Source of the DNA: an uncultured Collinsella sp.
GTDB taxonomy: Bacteria > Actinomycetota > Coriobacteriia > Coriobacteriales > Coriobacteriaceae
Assembly: GCA_900541035.1 (NCBI GenBank)
Contig: UQIN01000013.1
Span: 5,743-69,742 of the forward strand
Length of the DNA stretch: 64,000 bases
Direction of reading: 5' to 3'
The position numbers and the translations under genes are program-made. Under the pieces are notes generated by a model. It ran no database searches and was not told where the DNA came from. It saw only the letters and a program-made list of their open reading frames with translations. Position 1 is the stretch's first letter; each line of letters begins with the position of its first letter. Below are positions 57,626 to 64,000 of the stretch, piece by piece.

Positions 57626-59587
57626 ATGGTAAGAAATAAGCTGACAATAGTAACTCTATTTGTTCTGTCTGCGATATTGCTCACTGGTCCAAGTGTGGCT
57701 GGTGCCGAGAATAAGGTTTCTGTAGACTCTTCCGAGCCCTCTATTTCCGAACAGCAAGCCTTCTCTTCGGCCGCCATTTCATCCGATTCGATCGATGGGG
57801 TCGCTGCTCAAGGATCCATTAAATGGAAGCAGGGCTGGAATTCGCTTGACGGTAAGTGGTTTTACGCGGATTCGACCAATCCTGTTGCATTGCGTTCCGG
57901 TTGGCTTCACACCGGCGGCGCCTGGTACTGGCTCGACCCCGACGCGGGCGGTGCCATGGCAACCGGCCTGCACGAGTGCAGCGGCTCCATGTACTGGTTC
58001 AACGCCTCCGGCGCCATGGCGACCGGATGGGTCCTCGACGGGGGCGCATGGTACTACGCGACGGGCTCCGGCGCGCTGGCGCGCGGCCCCGTATCCGTCG
58101 GCGGCGTGCCCTACTGCTTCGATGCCCGGACGGGGGCCATGCTGACGGGCTACCAGACTGATGCCCAGGGCGTCCGCCGCTACTTCGGCAGCTGCGGCCC
58201 CCTTAACGGCTGGGGCCTCGTCGACGGCTCCTGGTACTGGTTCGCTGACGGCATCGCCTCGACCGGCTGGCTTTACAACGGCGGTTCCTGGTACTGGCTC
58301 TACCCCGACGCGGGCGGCGCCATGGCAACCGGCCTGCACGAGTGCAACGGCTCTCTGTACTGGTTCAGCTCCTCCGGCGCGATGGCGACCGGCTGGGTCC
58401 TCGACGGCGGGTCCTGGTACTACGCGACGGGCTCCGGCGCCCTCGCCTCCGGCTGGCTTAACCTGGGCGGCACCTGGTACTGGCTCGACCCTTCGACGCA
58501 TGTCATGGCTACGGGCGTTCAGACTGTCGGATCATACGACTACAATTTTAATAGTTCTGGCAAGATGATGGCCAATTGCTGGTCAAATGGTGATGAATCA
58601 TGCGTGTATCATTCGTCATCTAATGGAGTAATTGACCTCAAGGGAATCATGACCAATTCGGGAATCCAGTTGCGTGACGATGAGGGGAATGTCAGAACTG
58701 GTTGGATTGAGAGCCAGGGGTCTCGATATTATTGTTCTGCTAGTGGGATTATTTTGACCGGTTGGCAGCAAATAGACGGGACCTGGTATTACTTTGATTC
58801 GGACGGTCGAATGTTGACCGGTTGGCTTAATGTCAATGGCAACTGGTATTGGCTAGACTCCGCTTCGGGTGCAATGAAAACGGGATGGCTTTCCCTTGGG
58901 GGCGCATGGTATTACCTTGATGCTGCGCGCGGCGGCGTTATGTTGAGTTCTGGTTGGTATTGGGTTGGCTCTACCGACTACAAGTTCAGCTCGTCTGGCG
59001 CAATGGTCGGTGCCTGGGTCGATGTCCCTTGTTATTCTCAATATCCGGAACTTCCTACTGGATGTGAGTCGGTTGCCCTAACAAATTTGCTTAACTACTA
59101 TGGTTTCCGTTTGGGAAAGACGATTATTGCGGATTACTATTTGCCCAAGGGAAGCGGCGGCAACTTTGTTACTGCCTTTGATGGCAACCCAAGGCGTAGC
59201 AGCGGGGGCCTTATGGGATGTGTTGCCCCCGCAATTACCATTGCTGGCAATAATTTCCTCCGTGCTGCCGGGAGTGGCAAGCAGGCGAAGGACGTTTCTT
59301 TCTCTTCTATCGCATCAATCAAAAATAGATTGACCTGTGGACAGCCAGTAGAGATGTGGAACACCGAGTGGGGAAGCTGGCCAGGAGGGCGTTATGCTAC
59401 GCGTTGGTACAACGGGCATTCCTATGGCCTGTGGGGCGGTAATCATGCCGTAGTCCTCAAAGGCTATGATGATGAGCAGGGAATCGTCTACCTCTCTGAT
59501 TCGATAAACGGTAATGTTACGCGAAATGCCCAGGTGTTTTTTGGTACATGGCAGCAGATGGATAGCCAGGCCGTAGTGATTGAATAG
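57626..59587 (+). CDS. Secreted choline-binding-type repeat protein with C-terminal C39-like peptidase domain
   Basis: This 653-residue protein has a signal peptide (LTIVTLFVLSAILLTGPSVAGA). Wall-binding repeats run from about residue 70 to 465, including the shared cassette (57914-58516) and, after it, AT-richer repeats of the usual TGWQQIDGTWYYFDSDGRM form. The C-terminal domain (about 467-653) fits the C39_2 peptidase family: nucleophile Cys in LPTGCESVALTNLLNYYG, His in GNHAVVLKGYDD, and a following Asp in YLSDSINGN. Such domains may cleave peptides or peptidoglycan stems. It lies 99 bp after the GH25 gene; the spacer holds a small dyad TAGAC/GTCTA at about 57585. Confidence 0.87.
   Translation: MVRNKLTIVTLFVLSAILLTGPSVAGAENKVSVDSSEPSISEQQAFSSAAISSDSIDGVAAQGSIKWKQGWNSLDGKWFYADSTNPVALRSGWLHTGGAWYWLDPDAGGAMATGLHECSGSMYWFNASGAMATGWVLDGGAWYYATGSGALARGPVSVGGVPYCFDARTGAMLTGYQTDAQGVRRYFGSCGPLNGWGLVDGSWYWFADGIASTGWLYNGGSWYWLYPDAGGAMATGLHECNGSLYWFSSSGAMATGWVLDGGSWYYATGSGALASGWLNLGGTWYWLDPSTHVMATGVQTVGSYDYNFNSSGKMMANCWSNGDESCVYHSSSNGVIDLKGIMTNSGIQLRDDEGNVRTGWIESQGSRYYCSASGIILTGWQQIDGTWYYFDSDGRMLTGWLNVNGNWYWLDSASGAMKTGWLSLGGAWYYLDAARGGVMLSSGWYWVGSTDYKFSSSGAMVGAWVDVPCYSQYPELPTGCESVALTNLLNYYGFRLGKTIIADYYLPKGSGGNFVTAFDGNPRRSSGGLMGCVAPAITIAGNNFLRAAGSGKQAKDVSFSSIASIKNRLTCGQPVEMWNTEWGSWPGGRYATRWYNGHSYGLWGGNHAVVLKGYDDEQGIVYLSDSINGNVTRNAQVFFGTWQQMDSQAVVIE
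57914..58516 (+). repeat. 603-bp direct repeat, copy 2 (repeat-domain cassette)
   Basis: This is the second copy of the cassette at 56681-57283, in frame in the C39-like protein. Both boundaries fall inside repeat-coding sequence, at GGCGGCGCCTGG on the left and ACGGGC on the right. Confidence 0.92.
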
Positions 59588-59597
59588 CTTTGATGCT

Positions 59598-59633
59598 AAA
59601 AAGGGGAGGACTCGATGAGTCCTCCCCTTTGCT
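59598..59633. terminator. Two-way terminator between the C39-like gene and the transporter gene
   Basis: AAAGGGGAGGACTC and GAGTCCTCCCCTTT form a 14-bp perfect stem with a GAT loop, with A and T runs on the outer sides. It sits between convergent genes. Confidence 0.88.
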
Positions 59634-59652
59634 ATATTTGCCGTCAATAGAG

Positions 59653-60594
59653 CTATGCTGTCCTTTTACGTCCAAATAGCTCGTCCCAGTTACTGGCTGC
59701 CAAAACTGTTCCGCATACAATTACTACGCAGCAGATTACGGAAGCCATGTCGGGAATTGTTCCAAGCAAGATCAGGCCAAAGACTACAGACCACGCCGAA
59801 TAGGAGATGTTCAGAGCCATTGCACGTGCTGCTCCAATAGCGGCAATGCCCTTGTAATAGAACAGATAAGAAGCCGTTCCTGCGAGCCCGGCGAGTGCAA
59901 TGATCAACGTCGGCATGCTCGGGATGGCCCCTATCGTAAAGTGCCAGGCGCCGAAGAGGGGGAGAACGAGTACTCCATAAACAAGCGCACTTGCAGTTTC
60001 ACGGATCTGCAAAGCAGTTTCGTCGTCAACAGCGTCATCTTTCATTCCCCATGCGCACAGTACCGCCTCAGATCCCCATCCAATAACGGCGAGCACGGCT
60101 CCTAACAATCCGAGGGGGGCATTTGCGATTTCGCTCGATCCGGCGGATAGATAGCCCATCGTCATTACGCCGCAAAGGGCAATAAGAAGGGAAAGAATCT
60201 GGCCTTTGCTCATTTTCTCCTTCAGCAGCAGGAAAGAAAGAAATGCTCCGACCGCGGGATAGAAGGCGGAGATTATTGCCGTGTAGGCAGCTCCGATGTT
60301 ATTGATTGCCAAAACGTAGCCGGTCATTCCGATGGGTCCACCGAGCAGAGCGCCGGCGATGACGACCTTTCCCGAACGAGTTTTAAGCGCGGCGAGCGTG
60401 TCTTTTAGTCTGCCTCGGACTCCCATGTAGCCAAAGAGCCAGATCGCACAGAAGGCATCATGGAGAAATGAACCCGCAATGGAGGCGCATGCAAGTGCTT
60501 CCGTCGATCCGATATAGGGCGCGAGCGCCAAGCCGATTCCAAGAATTACTGTATCAAGGCCCCAAAGAAGGCCGCTAAAAAAGCCGAATTGCAT
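59653..60594 (-). CDS. licB: DMT/EamA-family transporter, probable choline importer (LicB-like)
   Basis: This 313-residue protein has ten predicted transmembrane helices and two EamA halves. GLLWGLDTVILGIGLALAPYI and GGPIGMTGYVLAINNIGAAYTAIISAFYPAVGAFLSFLLLKEKMSKGQ are in the first half; ASYLFYYKGIAAIGAARAMALNISYSAWSVVFGLILLG is in the second. DMT transporters have wide substrates, so the choline assignment rests mainly on its position 2 bp after the LicC-LicA-like gene, the order seen in lic operons. Translation is probably coupled to that gene. Confidence 0.75.
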   Translation of the reverse strand: MQFGFFSGLLWGLDTVILGIGLALAPYIGSTEALACASIAGSFLHDAFCAIWLFGYMGVRGRLKDTLAALKTRSGKVVIAGALLGGPIGMTGYVLAINNIGAAYTAIISAFYPAVGAFLSFLLLKEKMSKGQILSLLIALCGVMTMGYLSAGSSEIANAPLGLLGAVLAVIGWGSEAVLCAWGMKDDAVDDETALQIRETASALVYGVLVLPLFGAWHFTIGAIPSMPTLIIALAGLAGTASYLFYYKGIAAIGAARAMALNISYSAWSVVFGLILLGTIPDMASVICCVVIVCGTVLAASNWDELFGRKRTA

Positions 60595-60596
60595 TG

Positions 60597-62369
60597 CTAC
60601 TCACCTTTCCGATAGATCTCCAGTGCCTTTTTGAGGTATTTAGCACCGTAATTGAAGTAGATGTAGAGCCATTCTCCAACGAAGTCACCCTCGGCTTCTT
60701 TAAGAAGAGACCAGAGGTACCAGCACCATCCTGCAAGAGCAATGTGCGCATAGTTATGCGCAACTTCGTTGTTTGTTGCCTTGCGCCCAAAATAAGCATC
60801 AAGCGTGCGGTCGACTTCATCTTCGGAAAGCTCGCAGCAGACACTGCACGTTCCAAAATCGTTCGCGTAATCGCTCATGCCAGCATATTCCCAGTCAATG
60901 AGATAGTACTTGTCGTTTTCATCGATAAGGAAATTGAGGTAAAAGAAGTCATTGTGACAAAGGCATTTTGGAGCATTGTCGGCCTGAACAAAGCGCTCCA
61001 ATTCATCGATTTCGGCGGCCATTTCCCTGTAGCCTGGAATGTCGATGGGACCTTTTTCCAGAAGAAGCGATTCGTAGCGCTTCGCTTCGAGGTAGAAGTC
61101 AAATTCGGTTTCGACATTAGCACCGCTCTCGTGAAGCGAACGACACATCTGCATCATTCGATTCATTTGGGCAGCATCATGCGGATCGGGCTGCTTGGCG
61201 TTGGGAACAAACTTCGAAATTTTCCAACCGCGCTTTGGGTCCTCGTGAATGAACGTATCGTCAAGGCCAAGTTCCTTGGCCTTTTTAAGTGCGGCTACTT
61301 CTCCATTTCTATTGATAAGCAGTTCGGTTCCGACTCCCGGATGGCGGTAAACGTACTCTCCATCATTGGTTCTAAAGTGACACGATAGGTTCGTAAGGCC
61401 TTGTTTGAGGGGGTAAACATCGTGGATCTCTGATTTGGAGCAGCCAAGCACCTGCTCGATGTTGTCGAAGATGTCGGAGTCAACGTTTTCGATAAAATGC
61501 GGATCAAAGACGCGCAGCTCATCAAGAGAATCGAATTCGTTTATCTCGCCCTCAGGATACTTTTTGATCACCATATCGAGCTCCTTGATGTGCTCGATAT
61601 ACAGATCTTCCCAGAGCTTGTCCGTTGTTTCCGGCTTGTTATATTCCGCCTCAAGAATTTGCTTAAACGCAAGCGAGAAGGTTTTATCAAAGTAGACATG
61701 CCCGAGCATGTACCATGCATCGGACCCGCCAATCGTAACGTTGGTGATTCTATCCATTGCTCCCGTTTGAATGCACCATTCTTTGGTTGCACCTTCGGCA
61801 TATTGGGCAGAGTAAAACGCTTTCCAAACATATGCTTCAAAAGGATTGTTCAGAAGGTAATCGTCGCTTGAACAAATGTAAGTGTTACCAAGCCGCTCTT
61901 TTACACACATGAGCGATGCGTGGTTGTTTTTGGATGCATATTCGTTGTTGACGACAATCGAAACACCAAACTTGCTTTCAAGATAGAAGAAGTATTCTTT
62001 TTTGTAGCCGACAACGACGGTGATGTTGCTGATGCCCGCGTCTTGTAGCTGTCGGATTTGGCGTTCGATGAGAATCTCACCACGTACCTTTAAAAGGCCT
62101 TTAGGCTTTTCATACGAGATAGGGGCAAAACGGCTTGATAGTCCTGCTGCCAAGATCACTGCATTTTCAACCTTATAGGGGTGAAGTGCTTCGTAACCGC
62201 TGTCGGTTAGGCTGTCCGATTCGAGAAGGCCCTCATTTGTGAGCTCTTTATTTGCTGCGTTTATTGATCCAAGTGAAAGACCAGTGCGCTCGGCAACTTC
62301 TCGCTGGCTGGCATATGGGTGCTTTAAGTATTCGTACAGAACTGTAAAGTTACGCTTGGTCAGTTCCAC
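60597..62369 (-). CDS. Fused winged-helix + choline-phosphate cytidylyltransferase (LicC-like) + choline kinase (LicA-like)
   Basis: The product has 590 residues from GTG 62369, with GGAGG 6 nt upstream; the frame extends to 62435 but lacks such a site. Residues 1-60 form a winged helix (LYEYLKHPYASQREVAERTGLSLGSINAA). Residues 68-290 form a nucleotidyltransferase with NAVILAAGLSSRFAPISYEKPKGLL and CSSDDYLLNNPF. Residues 330-590 form an aminoglycoside/choline-kinase fold with LCHNDFFYLNFLIDENDKYYLIDWEYAGM. Together these would phosphorylate choline and activate it to CDP-choline for decorating cell-surface polymers. In pneumococcus LicA and LicC are separate proteins. No licD transferase is in this window. 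Confidence 0.82.
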   Translation of the reverse strand: MELTKRNFTVLYEYLKHPYASQREVAERTGLSLGSINAANKELTNEGLLESDSLTDSGYEALHPYKVENAVILAAGLSSRFAPISYEKPKGLLKVRGEILIERQIRQLQDAGISNITVVVGYKKEYFFYLESKFGVSIVVNNEYASKNNHASLMCVKERLGNTYICSSDDYLLNNPFEAYVWKAFYSAQYAEGATKEWCIQTGAMDRITNVTIGGSDAWYMLGHVYFDKTFSLAFKQILEAEYNKPETTDKLWEDLYIEHIKELDMVIKKYPEGEINEFDSLDELRVFDPHFIENVDSDIFDNIEQVLGCSKSEIHDVYPLKQGLTNLSCHFRTNDGEYVYRHPGVGTELLINRNGEVAALKKAKELGLDDTFIHEDPKRGWKISKFVPNAKQPDPHDAAQMNRMMQMCRSLHESGANVETEFDFYLEAKRYESLLLEKGPIDIPGYREMAAEIDELERFVQADNAPKCLCHNDFFYLNFLIDENDKYYLIDWEYAGMSDYANDFGTCSVCCELSEDEVDRTLDAYFGRKATNNEVAHNYAHIALAGWCWYLWSLLKEAEGDFVGEWLYIYFNYGAKYLKKALEIYRKGE

Positions 62370-62406
62370 TGCAGGCCTCCGATTAAGGTGTTCATTACTT
62401 GGCTTA

Positions 62407-62446
62407 AGAATAGAATGATTGAACGATATGTTCAATTTAATATACT
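62407..62446. promoter_or_regulatory. Overlapping divergent promoters with a shared dyad (licCA / wall-binding gene)
   Basis: The perfect dyad ATTGAAC-GATAT-GTTCAAT spans 62418-62436. On the plus strand TTGAAC (62419-62424), 16 bp and TATACT (62441-62446) form a promoter for the gene at 62534. On the minus strand TTGAAC (62430-62435), 17 bp and TATTCT (62407-62412) form a promoter for licCA. Each arm of the dyad is the -35 box of one promoter, so one bound protein would block both. Confidence 0.65.
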
Positions 62447-62533
62447 CATCTACACAGACTGAACAGACAGTAACGATAATCGATCTTGGGATATGGACTA
62501 AAATAAAGCGTAGGATATCTGGGAGGGTTGATT

Positions 62534-63988
62534 ATGTATCGATTCGAAAAGAAGGCTGCGCTTGTTTGTGCTGCTGCATCATTAATCACTGCTTGCTGTT
62601 TGCCCTTGAATGCGAATGTCGCGTTTGCACAGGACTCCGTTGAGGCTCAGAGCGTTGAGTCAAAAGCGGATTTTTCTTCGGTGGTTTCCGATGATTTGCA
62701 ACCTGATATTTCTTCCGTCGTAAAAGATGGCTGGCAACGGGACGAGTCGTCTGGAGTTTGGTATTACGGAAAAAACGGTAAACACCAAACCGGCTGGCTG
62801 CAAAGCGGCGGCTATTGGTATTGGCTTGATCCAGCCAGTGATGGCGCAATGCAGACAGGCTATTTCAATGTGATCGATGCTGGCGGATCGACTGCTTCGT
62901 TTTATGCGAACGATGGTAATTCCACAACGCCTTATGGCGCGCTATATCAGAACTGCTGGCTACGTAGCACAGATGGAAACTGGTTTTATGCCAATGCTGA
63001 AGGCGTTTTAGCTGCTGGTTGGCTTTACCAAAACGGCACATGGTATTACTTGGATCCTGTTTCCCATGTCATGCAGGTTGGTTTTGTCAACCTCGGGAGC
63101 GGGAAATACTATTTAGATGCTTCTGGCGCTATGAAAACCGGCTGGATTCTCCAAGACGGGAATTGGTACTGGGCATATCCATCGGGCACACTTGCTTCGT
63201 CATGGCAGACGATAGGTGGGACTCGCTATTACTTTGACCCTCAGACGCTGACTATGTTCAGAGGTCGTCACGAGATCGATGGAAGTACCTACATTTTTGG
63301 TGACTATGGCCTTGTAAATGGATGGTTCAAAGATGGAGTAGATTGGTATTACTGCTCTAATGGTATAGCGGTTACTGGCTGGCAACTCGTTAACGGAACC
63401 TGGTATTATCTCGATCCGGCTTCCTTCGGCAAAATGTCTTTTGGGTATTTAGACCTTGGCAACGCAGCATATTATTTGAATTCCAATGGGGCTATGGCTA
63501 TCGGCTGGGCTCAGTCCGAGGACGGCTGGTATTTTGCCTCTGAATCTGGCGCGCTCATTTCTGGCTGGTATAAAGAGGGCGCGAGTTGGTATTACCTGGA
63601 CCCTGCTAGCCATCTCATGAAAACGGGTTTATTTGAGGTGGGCGGCAACGACTGTTTTGCTAACCAGAGCGGTAGGCTTGTGGTTTCAAGCTGGGTTACC
63701 GTTAATGACGGCGTTGAAAGATATGCTGATGACAATGGATACTTTTGCAAAGATGTGATCCGCGAAAACGGCACTATCCTAAAAACAGCTGGAGCTGATG
63801 GTTGGCAGGTTGCATCCGGTTGGGTCAATGTTGCAAATCAAAGGTTTTATGCTGAGCCCGGAACGGGCGTTATTCATCGTGGATGGCTGCAGATTGATGG
63901 CGATTGGTATTGGCTTGATGCCGATTCTGGTGCGATGAAAACTGGAGGCTCTGTTAGACCAGGATTGACATGCCGACCTGCCGGCTAA
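62534..63988 (+). CDS. Secreted choline-binding-type repeat protein, probably truncated at its 3' end
   Basis: The product has 484 residues from ATG 62534 (GGGAGGG upstream). The signal peptide is ALVCAAASLITACCLPLNANVAFA. An acidic spacer is followed from about residue 60 by roughly 17 wall-binding repeats (WYYLDPxSHVM, GWILQDGNWYW). No catalytic domain is reached. The last good repeat ends GDWYWLDADSGAMKTG near 63945, and then the reading changes to GSVRPGLTCRPAG before a stop at 63986. This ending does not look like the family and suggests that the gene is cut by an insertion, rearrangement or sequence junction near the window edge. Confidence 0.8.
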   Translation: MYRFEKKAALVCAAASLITACCLPLNANVAFAQDSVEAQSVESKADFSSVVSDDLQPDISSVVKDGWQRDESSGVWYYGKNGKHQTGWLQSGGYWYWLDPASDGAMQTGYFNVIDAGGSTASFYANDGNSTTPYGALYQNCWLRSTDGNWFYANAEGVLAAGWLYQNGTWYYLDPVSHVMQVGFVNLGSGKYYLDASGAMKTGWILQDGNWYWAYPSGTLASSWQTIGGTRYYFDPQTLTMFRGRHEIDGSTYIFGDYGLVNGWFKDGVDWYYCSNGIAVTGWQLVNGTWYYLDPASFGKMSFGYLDLGNAAYYLNSNGAMAIGWAQSEDGWYFASESGALISGWYKEGASWYYLDPASHLMKTGLFEVGGNDCFANQSGRLVVSSWVTVNDGVERYADDNGYFCKDVIRENGTILKTAGADGWQVASGWVNVANQRFYAEPGTGVIHRGWLQIDGDWYWLDADSGAMKTGGSVRPGLTCRPAG

Positions 63989-64000
63989 CTCGCCGTCTCC

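Noticed and set aside
51746..59587. CRISPR-like periodic repeats
   Set aside because: The period of about 60 bp comes from tandem 20-residue wall-binding modules in open frames. No direct repeats of 25-35 bp with unique spacers were found in the window.

Overview
The window looks like chromosomal DNA of a gut Coriobacteriia bacterium, most probably Collinsella or a close relative (Actinomycetota). This is inferred from the GC-rich coding style with GTG and TTG starts, an Actinobacteria-type Rho with a very long N-terminal extension, CarD, a sufCBDSU operon with a divergent Rrf2 regulator, and many short GTCCCC-containing intergenic palindromes. No rRNA or taxon-defining marker is present, so the genus is an inference.

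Layout. (1) 1-6.1 kb: B3/B4-domain protein, MarR regulator, DegV, a single-domain MGMT, trpS and a TagO/WecA-like phosphosugar transferase, plus two structured non-coding RNA candidates, one of which folds like 6S RNA. (2) 6.1-8.8 kb: a PflX-type radical SAM protein, an IS110-family element whose non-coding end should encode a bridge RNA, and tRNA-Ala. (3) 8.8-24 kb: core metabolism and information genes (pncB, proB, proA with an S33 peptidase between them, an HD protein, carD, argS, rho), an unknown membrane protein and a VanZ-like protein. (4) 24-38.2 kb: ROK fructokinase, aminotransferase, tRNA-His and tRNA-Lys, a FAD oxidoreductase, the GGGtGRT gene with an IscU-like partner, a RAYT (REP-type) transposase, the suf operon with its regulator, and a HEPN/MNT toxin-antitoxin pair. 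(5) 38.2-51.4 kb: a sortase-anchored lysozyme-like surface protein, a degenerate AAA-ATPase-like protein, and a surface-polysaccharide block with six GT2 genes and an acyltransferase. (6) 51.4-64 kb: a lower-GC accessory island with five secreted proteins built from choline-binding-type cell-wall repeats. Three of them carry catalytic domains (NlpC/P60-like, GH25 lysozyme, C39-like peptidase). Next to them are a LicB-like transporter and a fused LicC-LicA-like choline activation enzyme.

The most interesting system is in the last 13 kb. Choline uptake and activation genes sit beside a set of secreted choline-binding-type proteins. licCA and one of these proteins are read from divergent promoters whose two -35 boxes are the arms of one perfect dyad, and licCA itself begins with a winged-helix domain. 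Two of the proteins share a 603-bp GC-rich cassette that I read as identical, joined to different catalytic domains, which suggests recent cassette exchange. A second theme is the RAYT gene together with several intergenic palindrome families sharing GGGAC/GTCCC in their loops, including a repeat found at both ends of the suf operon.
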